A stretch of DNA of 55,061 nt from Flagellimonas lutimaris (GTDB lineage: Bacteria > Bacteroidota > Bacteroidia > Flavobacteriales > Flavobacteriaceae): the NCBI RefSeq assembly GCF_003581615.1, contig NZ_QXFH01000023.1, forward strand, positions 1-55,061, read 5' to 3'. Positions 1-8,413 of this stretch are shown here, piece after piece. A program made the position numbers and the translations under genes. The first letter of the stretch is position 1; every line of letters begins with the position of its first letter. Below the pieces are notes generated by a model, which saw only the letters and a program-made list of their open reading frames with translations, had not been told where the DNA came from and did no database searches.

Positions 1-3000
1 CCATCGGTATCGGTATCCTCGGAGGCATCCTTCGGGAAGTCATCCTCGGTGTCCGGAGTACCGTCATTATCGTCATCTTCATCCAAATCATCGGGGATAC
101 CATCTCCATCCGTGTCCTGTGAAGCATTGATGCTTGCCGTATAGCTAGCTGAACTAACTGCGTCATCGTTGTCCTTCACTTTGAATGAGAAAGAGCTATA
201 ACTGTCTCCGTACTCGCCATTGGCTGTGACGAAGGTCAACAGGGAGATATCATCAATCATATCGTTGATCTGGACTGCTGAGCCATTGTACTCCAGGTTA
301 CCTTTGGCGGGCAACGAGATAACTTGGATACCATTAAAGGAATCACTGGGATCGTCATCCGTAAAAGTAAAGTCTGACGCTGTAAACGTGTAGACGGCAT
401 CCTGAATCACTTCCACGGTGCTATTGGCTCCTGTTGGAGCATCATTCACATTGGTGATGTTTAAAGTTGCGGTGACGGTCTGCGAAAAGGAAACGGCATC
501 CTCAAAATTATAGGTAAAACTGTCCGTTGCCGATTCATCGCCATTGTGCTCATAGGTAAAGGTTCCATCCGGATTGAAGGTAAATGTGGCGGCATGGGAA
601 GGATTGGTTATGATGTGGTATACCAAATCATCTCCATCGATTTCCAAATCGTTGGTTGATACGTCATCATTTAAGGTGGCATTTTCATCCAAATTGAAGC
701 TGTCGTCATTAGCTACTGGCTCGTCGTCCTCTGGTAAAACCGAAAGGGTAATGTTGGCTGTAACTTTCTGTCCTTGGTCATCCAACTCGTAAGTCACTGT
801 ATCAGTACCATTTTCATTGGCATTTGGTGTATAGATCACTTGATTGCTACCATTCACCACGGCGTTACCTTTGGTTCCTTGGACGGTAATGGTCACCGTT
901 GGTGTAGCGCCCGTATCGTACACATCGTTGTAGAGCACATCGATGGGGTCCGAGACGGTATCTTCGTCCAAAATGGCCAAATCATCATCGGCACTAACCA
1001 CCAAGGTGACATTGTACGGACCAAATGTTGCCGTTCCTACATTTCCTGCATTGTCTTTTACTTCTGCGTGGATGTACCAGCCCGTGCCCCCTGTATTGAA
1101 GGAAGTGGTCTTGGATTGGCTATTGCTCCAAGAACTCCACGAAGAGTGGTCGGTTGCAGGTACAGAGGCGCTTTGGATTTTGGCAAATCGCTGTACATCA
1201 AAGCCACTACCTCCATTTTCATCTTGGAATACCAATTGAATGTCCGTATCGGTATCCAAGTTTCCGCTGGCAGGTGTGGCAACAATCGTTGGTGCGATAT
1301 CGTCATCAATAATGGTAAGCGTACGGTAGAATGGTTCTGACCAGACCCCTGTATCGGTTTGAGTCCTAAGACTGATAATATAATCCGCAGATACATTGTT
1401 GTAGGCCGAAAAATCGGTCATTGGTGTACCGGCATTATAGATTTCTGTATTTGTCGGATTTCCTTCAGAATCAAAGGTGCGTTGGGTCACAATCCACTCT
1501 TGTGCTGCTAATGTTCTGCCGTAGGGATCCACCGAATTATCTTCAATGGCAATGGTCATATTGCCAGAGTAGGTATTAAGCTGATCGGGCAAAATGTTGA
1601 ACTGTGCAATGGGCAAATCGGTTGCGCCTCCGGAACCTGCTGTTTTCTCAACATAGATACTGGAAGGACTACTCCAGGTTCCTTGGTGATCCTGTACCCT
1701 TAGCATCACAAGATACTCTCCGTCCGCTACACTGTTTTTATCGAACTGGCCATCAACCCAATCGTTTGTGGTACCAGCGTCCACGGATTTCCATTTCCAC
1801 TCCGATTGCGCGATACCATTGTTGGCGCCGCCATCCAGGTCGTAAGAGGTATTGTTAATGAATCCGGTATCGGCGCTTAAGGTAAAACTGGCCACTGGTT
1901 TTCTGTGAAAATATAAGGTGGTGGGAGCTGTGGGCATATCTTCGAAAGTGAAGGTGTATTGGCCCGGTTTTTCGTAATACTCCGGCACATCTTCTAAGTA
2001 AAGTCCATCCCAGGATACCTTTCCTGTGTTGTTATCAAAATAGGTTTCATCGTGGGTGATTTTCCAACGCCCTGAAGGATAACTTGCATTTGCTGTGTTG
2101 GATTTTAATTGTGAAGGGTCTACATCAATCTCAACCGAAGTTCCAGCTATAAAAAATTCACCGGCCGTTACTGTTCCGAATTGATATTGTTCATAAATAT
2201 ATTGGGCCATATCGTCCATCCAAGTGGACCAGCTTCCTGAATCTCGGTTGACAAAAATACCCTGATCGTTATTTTGTTGAATAAACCGTTCGAATTGGGA
2301 TTGGTTTGCATTCGTTCCCCATCCGATATAATGGATATCCTCGTTGATGGTACGCATCAATATTTCAGATAGGTCTTTGTCGTTGTCAAAATCTGCGACT
2401 TCAAGGTCGTCAAGGTTCACGTTAAAACGCAGAGCGCTGTTTCTCCATTGAGGCTCACGCAATACATCTTTAAAGGCACGCAGTTCCAGTTTTTCGATAT
2501 TGATATCCTTGAAATAGGCTCCCGATTGTTCGTGTACATAGAAACCATAGCTTCCTTGTGTATGGGTTGTATCATTGATGTCAAAGGACTGGATCCAATT
2601 GGTGCCAGCATCTCCGCCACCACCTTTTCTGGAGATTTTGATATTGTCACCGCTCATTTCAATTTTAAAATCAATAACCTGGCCATTGTAATAGGCCGCG
2701 AACATATCGCTTCGGTTCCCGTTCCACCCATAGGTAGCCGAACCATTAGTCCCACTATTGGTGTTCAGGGCAAGAAGGGAAACAGATCCGTTCTCCACCT
2801 TGATGATTCCTTCCGCGGGGAATCCATCTCCTGAGGCATATCCTTGTATATTTCCACAATAGGTATGGTTGTCGATGATGTATGCATAAAAATTCTGATT
2901 ATCGACCTTCCTGAAAATAAAGCCCACTTCTGCATGTACATATGGATTGTCGGAAAGGCCAAAAGTGGCGGAGATCGATCCGTCCGAAATGTCACCAGTC

Positions 3001-3425
3001 GGGTCGTACATAGCATATCCATAACCATTGTAGCGACCAACAAAGTCAGCGGTCACACGGTTGGTGGCCGGGTCAAATGTAAAATAATCCCCAGTATATG
3101 AAGAGTGTACCGGAGGCTCAGTTCCGTTGAAGTTCATTTTATTCCAATTGTTAAAAATATCGCTCGCATCCGCTTGGTCGGATGAAATGGAACTCCGTTG
3201 AAATGCTTCAACACGTAGTTTTCCCAAAGGGATTCCCTTGGCGTACATGGCTTGCTCCAGGTCGTTCTCAAATGTTGATAGATCTACGTCAGAAGACCCT
3301 ACGGTCACCATTACGTCCACATTCGGACCTTGCTGAACCGTCATATCCACAGTTTGGGCCTTGAGGCTACCAAACAGTAGAAAAAATGCTATAAATGTTA
3401 GTGTGGTTTGTAGTATTTGTTTCAT
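1..3425 (-). CDS. Giant secreted adhesin-like protein with Ig/cadherin-like repeats (partial, C-terminus beyond window)
   Basis: Open frame from the ATG at 3425 to the left edge with no stop, at least 1141 residues. It starts with a signal peptide (MKQILQTTLTFIAFFLLFG, cleaved near SLKAQ). A lectin/glucanase-like region follows (WNKMNFNG, VGFIFRKVDNQNFYAYIIDN). Then come PKD/cadherin-like beta domains with repeated 'DDE/N-A-NDD' linkers (AILDEDTVSDPIDVL, EPVANDDSFNLDENATLNDD, NVNDAPTGANSTVEV). The last visible 40 residues are an Asp-rich thrombospondin type-3-like stretch (DTDGDGIPDDLDEDDDND), a calcium-binding spacer often placed before a type IX secretion C-terminal domain. Probably a surface adhesin. 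It lies 11 nt after the DUF4347 gene, probably in one transcript. The end and any sorting signal are not visible. Confidence 0.85.
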   Translation of the reverse strand, partial: MKQILQTTLTFIAFFLLFGSLKAQTVDMTVQQGPNVDVMVTVGSSDVDLSTFENDLEQAMYAKGIPLGKLRVEAFQRSSISSDQADASDIFNNWNKMNFNGTEPPVHSSYTGDYFTFDPATNRVTADFVGRYNGYGYAMYDPTGDISDGSISATFGLSDNPYVHAEVGFIFRKVDNQNFYAYIIDNHTYCGNIQGYASGDGFPAEGIIKVENGSVSLLALNTNSGTNGSATYGWNGNRSDMFAAYYNGQVIDFKIEMSGDNIKISRKGGGGDAGTNWIQSFDINDTTHTQGSYGFYVHEQSGAYFKDINIEKLELRAFKDVLREPQWRNSALRFNVNLDDLEVADFDNDKDLSEILMRTINEDIHYIGWGTNANQSQFERFIQQNNDQGIFVNRDSGSWSTWMDDMAQYIYEQYQFGTVTAGEFFIAGTSVEIDVDPSQLKSNTANASYPSGRWKITHDETYFDNNTGKVSWDGLYLEDVPEYYEKPGQYTFTFEDMPTAPTTLYFHRKPVASFTLSADTGFINNTSYDLDGGANNGIAQSEWKWKSVDAGTTNDWVDGQFDKNSVADGEYLVMLRVQDHQGTWSSPSSIYVEKTAGSGGATDLPIAQFNILPDQLNTYSGNMTIAIEDNSVDPYGRTLAAQEWIVTQRTFDSEGNPTNTEIYNAGTPMTDFSAYNNVSADYIISLRTQTDTGVWSEPFYRTLTIIDDDIAPTIVATPASGNLDTDTDIQLVFQDENGGSGFDVQRFAKIQSASVPATDHSSWSSWSNSQSKTTSFNTGGTGWYIHAEVKDNAGNVGTATFGPYNVTLVVSADDDLAILDEDTVSDPIDVLYNDVYDTGATPTVTITVQGTKGNAVVNGSNQVIYTPNANENGTDTVTYELDDQGQKVTANITLSVLPEDDEPVANDDSFNLDENATLNDDVSTNDLEIDGDDLVYHIITNPSHAATFTFNPDGTFTYEHNGDESATDSFTYNFEDAVSFSQTVTATLNITNVNDAPTGANSTVEVIQDAVYTFTASDFTFTDDDPSDSFNGIQVISLPAKGNLEYNGSAVQINDMIDDISLLTFVTANGEYGDSYSSFSFKVKDNDDAVSSASYTASINASQDTDGDGIPDDLDEDDDNDGTPDTEDDFPKDASEDTDTD

Positions 3426-3436
3426 GGTCGGTTGTA

Positions 3437-3985
3437 CTATTTAAAAATTGAACTGCTGATAGGTTGGTTCATTGTCCTATGGTCAAAACTGAAATTCGAA
3501 TCGAATACCGATGTACAATTCGTAGAAGTAGCAATGTTGAAATAGGACTTATCACTGATTTTTTTGATTAGAGCCAATCCGTCGGCATTAGATCCCAGGT
3601 TACATTCATATAATAAAAGTTGAATGTTTGTACCCTGATAGACTCCTTCCAGCATGGAAAGCTCAAATTCTTGGTTTACCATTTCAGAATCATATACGAT
3701 TCCTCCCAATTGCAATGCATTGTAGCTTGTGTTGGCAAACAAATGAATGGTTTGTACCGTAGTGTTGCCTTGGAGATACTGGCGTAGCGTTTTCCAAGGA
3801 TTTTCAGAATGCTTCACCTCGATTACAGCTGCGTTTTTAGGCAAGCTCTCTAGTACACTTGCTTTCTGTGAATACTCGGAATCGATGACGATGATTTCAT
3901 CGCCCTGAGCCCATGACGTACTTAATGCCATGCTAAAAAAGAGTAGCAAACTCAGTAAGTGTTTTGGATTAATTGTTGTTTCCAT
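3437..3985 (-). CDS. Stand-alone DUF4347-domain secreted protein
   Basis: The ORF can start at 4048, but the ATG at 3985 (METTINPKHLL) begins a normal signal peptide ending at STSWAQG, so I prefer it (182 aa). The mature protein matches the DUF4347 pattern: a first strand with IIVIDSEY, a middle motif with IHLFANTSYNALQLGG, then LLLYECNLGSNADG and a final NIATSTNCT. In most proteins DUF4347 is the N-terminal domain of very large adhesins. Here it is a separate gene directly in front of one. It may be a split-off adhesin head, or a partner of the downstream product. Its biochemical role is unknown. Confidence 0.75.
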   Translation of the reverse strand: METTINPKHLLSLLLFFSMALSTSWAQGDEIIVIDSEYSQKASVLESLPKNAAVIEVKHSENPWKTLRQYLQGNTTVQTIHLFANTSYNALQLGGIVYDSEMVNQEFELSMLEGVYQGTNIQLLLYECNLGSNADGLALIKKISDKSYFNIATSTNCTSVFDSNFSFDHRTMNQPISSSIFK

Positions 3986-4293
3986 TTGTAAAATTGGTTT
4001 AGGTTTTAAAAGTGTTTTATTAGATTGATTTTGTTTCGATAAAGGCATAGAATGTCATGGCCACATTAGAGCAGCTTTTTTTCCTGTGTCTTGGATTTAG
4101 CTTTGCTAAATCAGTTCAAAAAATGATTACTTGAAAAATTTATGGGGTCGGAAAACGTATTTTTATGTCATATCACTAAGGATTTTTTTATTATGTATCC
4201 TACAATTTAAAATTCAATATTGTACAATTTTTCTTTCTTTTGATATAGGAAACGGGCGGTATTTTTTTTTAGTATTAAAAAAAAAATCAGAAA

Positions 4294-4307
4294 TTGACAT
4301 ATGTCAA
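4294..4307. promoter_or_regulatory. Perfect FNR-like palindrome, probable Crp/Fnr operator
   Basis: TTGACATATGTCAA is a perfect 14-bp palindrome with TTGAC-N4-GTCAA half-sites, as in Fnr boxes (TTGAT-N4-ATCAA). It sits in the AT-rich 390-bp gap between the Crp/Fnr gene and the DUF4347/adhesin pair, about 310 bp before the adhesin-operon start. The rest of the gap (4049-4439) holds a small hairpin at 4094-4112 (GATTTAGC-TTT-GCTAAATC) and no convincing gene. Confidence 0.55.
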
Positions 4308-4439
4308 ATTGATGTTATTTTCTTACAAAAAAGAAAGATAATGGTAGCAAATAGCTACAAACCAAAGATTGAGAAATACACTTTTTACATGAATTTCCTT
4401 CAAGGAATGATAGGTGTATAGTAAACAGGGAAGTAAGAC

Positions 4440-5036
4440 TTAATTAACTTCTTTCAAAAGTCGGGATAACGTTTCTGGTCTTATGGACAAATATGATGCT
4501 AAATGCTTTCGTGGGATTCGTTCGACAATTTGGGGCTTCATTTTTTCCATATAGTAGGCCAACCTTTTTTGAGCGTTGGGAATTCTTGCCAAATAAACTC
4601 TGTGTTCAGCAAGAATGTAATATTCCTCCAGTAGTATGCGATTAATATGCCGCATTTCCGGAAAGTTATTTAAGCAATACTTATAGTCTTCATATTCCAT
4701 GTAATCACAATGGGTTTCTTCCAGGCTTTGCATGTATTCTTGGCAAGGTTCATTTCTAAAAAAGCCGGTAATGGAGGTGAAGACCTCATTTTCGGTGTCC
4801 ACCCAAGTTGTTAATTCTATTCCGTCGCTTACAAAGTATCCACGGACCATGCCTTTTTTAATAAGGTAAAGACGATTGCAAATTTCTCCAGCTCTGCTAA
4901 TGATTTGGTTCCTTTCGAAGGAACAACTTTTTATATGCTGAACTAGATAATTCTTTAAACTAGGGCCTAAGGGATAAATTGAATTGAGATATAAAATGAT
5001 AAATAGATTTTTTTCTATATTCTTTTTGGGCAACAT
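4440..5036 (-). CDS. Crp/Fnr-family transcriptional regulator
   Basis: 198 aa with the usual two-domain plan. Residues ~20-130 form the cyclic-nucleotide-binding-like beta roll (LYLIKKGMVRGYF, TGFFRNEPCQEYMQSLEET). Residues ~135-198 hold the winged helix (AQKRLAYYMEKMKP, RIPRKHLASYLSIRPETLSRLLKEV). The recognition helix PETLSRLLK has Glu and Ser-Arg at the positions that in E. coli Fnr (ETISRLLG) contact TTGAT, unlike Crp (RETVGR). No N-terminal Cys cluster like Fnr's is seen, so oxygen sensing by [4Fe-4S] is unlikely. The gene is followed on the same strand by the adhesin pair, with an Fnr-like box in between, so it may control them. The ligand is unknown, as for most Bacteroidota members. 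Confidence 0.85.
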   Translation of the reverse strand: MLPKKNIEKNLFIILYLNSIYPLGPSLKNYLVQHIKSCSFERNQIISRAGEICNRLYLIKKGMVRGYFVSDGIELTTWVDTENEVFTSITGFFRNEPCQEYMQSLEETHCDYMEYEDYKYCLNNFPEMRHINRILLEEYYILAEHRVYLARIPNAQKRLAYYMEKMKPQIVERIPRKHLASYLSIRPETLSRLLKEVN

Positions 5037-5637
5037 GTGAAAAATTGATTAGGTTATTGGTTTGGCTCCCAAAAATAAGATTTGTATTCAAAAACAACCC
5101 TTCTTGATTTGAATTCTTTGTTTAGAATTCATTTGCTAAAACGCAAAACATTATTAAACTTAAATTTCTTTTCTGTGTCAAAAAAGAAGCTTTTCTCTAG
5201 CCAGTACTATAAGTCAATATGGTACATATCATAGATTTCGTTTTTTTAATGAGCAACTAACAATAATTGCTATTTTTGCTATAAATAATAACACATAAAA
5301 TTTGTGTTCAAAAGTTGTTTTTTGTTTTCCGTGTTCTTAACGGGAACATACTTTGGGTTACAGTGGTAAAACAATGATTTTCAATTAAATAAGATTTCGT
5401 CGATGATTCAGTCATCCCGACCAACCACCGTTTAGGGTAAAATAAAGCACTGTTAATTGTATGATTATCAGTGCTTTTTGTTTTTTATGTATCCATTTGA
5501 TATCATCTGAATCCAAATTTTCGGTGTGCAATAAGGTGAGCACACCAATGCACAGATTATTGTAGTTTTAAGTATGGACAATTGAGGATTAAGGGCAGTC
5601 CGACCACTAACATTTATTCAACTTAAACTATTACAAC
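5037..5637. other. 600-bp non-coding gap before the integrase
   Basis: AT-rich, with no plausible gene. It holds an inverted repeat AACACA-N7-TGTGTT at 5290-5308, a TGTTC-N7-GAACA repeat near 5332-5348, and a terminator hairpin at 5444-5477. The 12-mer ACATACTTTGGG at 5346-5357 recurs at 21699-21710 beyond the defence operon and is a weak candidate for an integration repeat. GATGA-TTCAG-TCATC near 5403-5417 looks at first like a tRNA arm but no tRNA is supported. Confidence 0.4.
5444..5486 (+). terminator. Intrinsic terminator-like hairpin
   Basis: AAAGCACTG (5444-5452) pairs perfectly with CAGTGCTTT (5469-5477) and is followed by a T-rich run to 5486. The + strand has no recognised gene upstream, so it may end an unannotated small RNA from the gap, or insulate the integrase gene. 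Confidence 0.6.
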
Positions 5638-6882
5638 ATGCGGACAGACAGTACTTTAGGAATTAATTTCTTCGTAAGAAAAAAACGCAATGACCCGAAC
5701 ATGTATGATATCTACCTGCGCATTACGGTAAAAAAAGCGCGTGCAGAGGTCAGTTTAAAAAGGTGCATAAAGGTGTGCAATTGGGACAAAAAGCGCGGAA
5801 AAGCCTTTCCAAGGAACAAAACCATGGAAGATTTGAACGCCTACCTTGACACCGTATATGGTGAAATCCTCAATGTTCATAGGGACTTGCACATGGAAAG
5901 GAAATTGATAACGGCTAAATCTATCAAGGCAAGGTACGTCGGGGAGGATGAATTGAACCATACTATTCTTGAGCTTTTTGAATACCACAATAAAAACATG
6001 GTCCATGCCCTTAAACCTGGCACCATGAAAAATTACTATTCCACCGAGAAATACTTGAAGAGCTACATCATCATAAAACTCAAAACCAACGATGTGTTGC
6101 TCGGTGAATTGAAACACAAGTTCATTTTGGACTTCGAGAACTACATCAGGACCTTCAAGCCCAAGAAGAATAGAAAGACCTGTTCCAACAATGGCACGAT
6201 GAAACATCTGGAGCGTTTGATGAAAGTCACCAAACTTGGTGTTCGCTTGGAATGGATGGACAAGGATCCTTTTCGTAACTTCAAATTGCGCTTCGATAAA
6301 TTCGATAGAAAGTATCTTACTCAAAGGGAAATCAATTTGATTGAGGATACTACTTTCACAAGTCTAGGTAAGGAGAGGGTAAAGGATGTATTTCTTTTCA
6401 GTTGTTACACCGGCCTTACCTTTATGGACATCAAGTTACTGACCTGGGACAATGTAAGCAGAGGAATTGATGGCAATTATTGGATATACACCAAAAGGAT
6501 AAAGACCGATGAGCCCTTAAAGATACCGATGTTGCCAAAGGCGGTTGAAATCATGGAGAAATATGAAAGCGCACCTCAGGCAGGGATTGCCTTGCTGCCC
6601 GTATACAGCAACCAAAAGACCAATGCATATTTAAAGGAAATTATCAAGGCTTGTGGTATTCACAAGAACATTTCCTTCCATACCGCAAGGCATACTTTTG
6701 CTACTACGGTGACCTTGTCTAATGGAGTACCCATCGAGACAGTTTCCAAAATGCTTGGACATACCAAATTGTCCACGACCCAAATCTATGCCAGGGTATT
6801 GGAAAACAAAATAGGGCAGGATATGCAACATTTAATTGATAAAATGGGACACTTGAACAAACAGCAAGCGGTTGCAGAATGA
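5638..6882 (+). CDS. Tyrosine recombinase / integrase (IntDOT-like)
   Basis: 414 aa, full length for Bacteroidota site-specific integrases. It has an N-terminal arm-binding domain (GINFFVRKKRNDPNMYDIYLRI), a SAM-like core-binding domain (~100-210: FEYHNKNMVHALKPGTMKNYY) and a catalytic domain (~220-405). The catalytic domain contains SFHTARHTFATTV (His-x-x-Arg) and SKMLGHTKLSTTQIYARV (His and nucleophile Tyr). The first catalytic Arg is not in the usual place: the motif reads CYTGLTFMDIKLL, with Thr where many integrases have Arg, as in IntDOT, which also lacks Arg I. It cuts and rejoins att sites for integration and excision, probably of the defence island or of the larger conjugative element on the right. 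A second, truncated integrase end lies at 20992-21138. Confidence 0.92.
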   Translation: MRTDSTLGINFFVRKKRNDPNMYDIYLRITVKKARAEVSLKRCIKVCNWDKKRGKAFPRNKTMEDLNAYLDTVYGEILNVHRDLHMERKLITAKSIKARYVGEDELNHTILELFEYHNKNMVHALKPGTMKNYYSTEKYLKSYIIIKLKTNDVLLGELKHKFILDFENYIRTFKPKKNRKTCSNNGTMKHLERLMKVTKLGVRLEWMDKDPFRNFKLRFDKFDRKYLTQREINLIEDTTFTSLGKERVKDVFLFSCYTGLTFMDIKLLTWDNVSRGIDGNYWIYTKRIKTDEPLKIPMLPKAVEIMEKYESAPQAGIALLPVYSNQKTNAYLKEIIKACGIHKNISFHTARHTFATTVTLSNGVPIETVSKMLGHTKLSTTQIYARVLENKIGQDMQHLIDKMGHLNKQQAVAE

Positions 6883-7051
6883 TACAAATATTGGGATAGT
6901 GTCGTAAAGGAGAATAAAAACCCGAAACAGCCTATTGTTTTTCCATTATTATTGATAGAACAGGTGAGCTTAGTTTTAATTAAAGTTGTCTGGAGGCCAA
7001 AAAATCCTCCGCAAATTGCTGGAACCCTTCACTGTCCAAATACCCTTCCAA

Positions 7052-7498
7052 TCATTCGGCAAAGTCCGCCAATTCCTTATCACTATTGGAGTAGGGCAGA
7101 TCGGCCTCCAGTTCCTTGGATGCCCAATTGGACCATTCACGAATGCTCCGTCCATGAGGAGGTCTTTGGAGGAAGGCATCGAATAGATAGGTGTTGCCCC
7201 GGAAGGTGTCCAGTGCCTTTTGCTCCGCCAGTGCCATTTTTTTGGTTTTGAACAGGGTTATAGTCCATTCAAAGAGAAAAATGGGATAGCCCATATCATC
7301 AGGAAAGTTCTTGGCAAACCAATTGAAATATCGCTTTGCCCCGGAATAATCCCCCAGTTTAATATAAAGGGCAGGTGGTAGGTAACGGAGGCCTCGGCTG
7401 TCGTCATAAAAACCGCCCCAGCGTCTTTTGTCCGCGGCCAGTTCTTTTTTGATTTTTATGATTTTGGTTTTTATGCGTTCGGCTTGTTTGGGGGTCAT
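7052..7498 (-). CDS. TPR-like hypothetical protein, possibly cut short by a nonsense codon
   Basis: 148 aa, helical and repeat-like (KRYFNWFAKNFPDDMGYPIFLFEWTITL), rich in Trp and Tyr, with no signal peptide. Similar small helical proteins occur in Bacteroidota but I cannot assign a function. The frame ends with ADFAE then TGA at 7054-7052. The same frame stays open for 23 further codons (LEGYLDSEGFQQFAEDFLAS...) to a TAA at 6982-6980. The continuation looks like natural protein, and TGG to TGA would explain the stop. So the gene may be a recent nonsense mutant, or the original product may have ended at 6980. It faces away from the defence operon. Confidence 0.6.
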   Translation of the reverse strand: MTPKQAERIKTKIIKIKKELAADKRRWGGFYDDSRGLRYLPPALYIKLGDYSGAKRYFNWFAKNFPDDMGYPIFLFEWTITLFKTKKMALAEQKALDTFRGNTYLFDAFLQRPPHGRSIREWSNWASKELEADLPYSNSDKELADFAE

Positions 7499-7587
7499 GG
7501 GTTATTATTCCATAGGTTAGTACATCAAAAATAACGAAAAATAATTGGTAAGCAGACCCGATTGGGTCAATGCTTTATGCATAAAAT

Positions 7588-8217
7588 TCAAAACAAAGCG
7601 GAGAATTTTTGGATGATTTCGATGCTCTTGGGGTTTCTTTTATATGACCGATTCAAATAACCTGGATGGTAAAAGCAATTCTCCTCAAATTTACTGTTGT
7701 AGATAGGTGTTTTGTCAATCTCATAGGAACTGAAAATTTCAGAAGCAATATCCTTAATTTTACTCGATTTACCTGTATTGCCCCAGCCAAAATAAACTGG
7801 CCTATCTCTAAATAAATAGGCTTCATTAAAGATGTAATCATTGCTGCTCTCAAAACTATTAAGTGCTTTGTCTAAATCCTGTTCCTTAAAATAGAAACAA
7901 TTGAAAAGTTGAATAACTCCTGAAAGGCTTCGTTCCTTTCCTACATACCAACCATTGAAAAGTTTGGTAAGTTGCAACATAGTGGAGTCTGGATTGAATC
8001 TTTTCCAAATGGACGCGTCCTCAAGTTCCAGATTATGGTTTTTACGGTAAAAGGTTTGCAGAAAATCAAGGTCGGCACTTCCAATTGGTTTTGCACTACC
8101 AGGATTTATCAATACTGCACTACCGATTAAATCTGTGCTATCACCAAATTGTAAGAGGGTTTTTCTTCGATAAGCATTGCCATCTTCTTTGTTAAAATAT
8201 TCTGCATAGACCTTCAT
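7588..8217 (-). CDS. Hypothetical protein, weakly DUF1643-like
   Basis: 209 aa, soluble. The segment GSAVLINPGSAKP resembles the 'LMLNPSxAD' core of DUF1643 proteins, and YFGWGNTGKSSKIKD and CFYHPGYLNRSYKRN follow later in the chain. I do not know a reaction for it. It is divergent from the Mod gene with about 200 bp between, and it lies inside the integrase-to-remnant interval, so it may be cargo of the same island. Confidence 0.55.
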   Translation of the reverse strand: MKVYAEYFNKEDGNAYRRKTLLQFGDSTDLIGSAVLINPGSAKPIGSADLDFLQTFYRKNHNLELEDASIWKRFNPDSTMLQLTKLFNGWYVGKERSLSGVIQLFNCFYFKEQDLDKALNSFESSNDYIFNEAYLFRDRPVYFGWGNTGKSSKIKDIASEIFSSYEIDKTPIYNSKFEENCFYHPGYLNRSYKRNPKSIEIIQKFSALF

Positions 8218-8317
8218 ATAGTAGGTTTTATGTTTTATAGGTGTTAAAACGGGAAGTTTCTTGTATTATCCCAGGTTAACCTTCATAAATATCAAAAAGC
8301 AAATCTTCCTTTGGTTT

Positions 8318-8333
8318 GGCATACAAATATGCC
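8318..8333. promoter_or_regulatory. Perfect dyad upstream of the defence operon
   Basis: GGCATA-CAAA-TATGCC, a perfect 6-bp inverted repeat with a 4-nt centre, lies ~80 bp before the Mod ATG in the divergent gap 8218-8413. It is a plausible operator or part of the operon promoter. The protein that binds it is not known. Confidence 0.4.
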
Positions 8334-8413
8334 TATTTTAACACTTAATTTCCGTTGTATCCCCCTACAAATTCCGGAATGTAAACAACTGACTAATAAA
8401 CAGAGATATACAT

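Noticed and set aside
1..120. Repeated GAC/GAT-rich units at the left edge that look like a tandem repeat array
   Set aside because: In frame they encode Asp-rich TSP3-like sequence within the adhesin. There is no spacer pattern, so not CRISPR.
574..1396. Several open frames on + and minus strands in the adhesin region
   Set aside because: They are shadows of the continuous minus-strand adhesin frame, which has a signal peptide and clear repeat domains.
4131..4421. 96-codon open frame on the + strand
   Set aside because: It is low-complexity, AT-driven sequence in a non-coding gap, contains the FNR-like box, and has no domain or good start.
5403..5428. Short hairpin resembling the 3' end of a tRNA
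   Set aside because: GATGA-TTCAG-TCATC lacks the T-loop consensus, and no acceptor or anticodon stem can be found around it.
5755..6324. 189-codon minus-strand open frame
   Set aside because: It is antisense to the integrase gene, whose motifs are clear.
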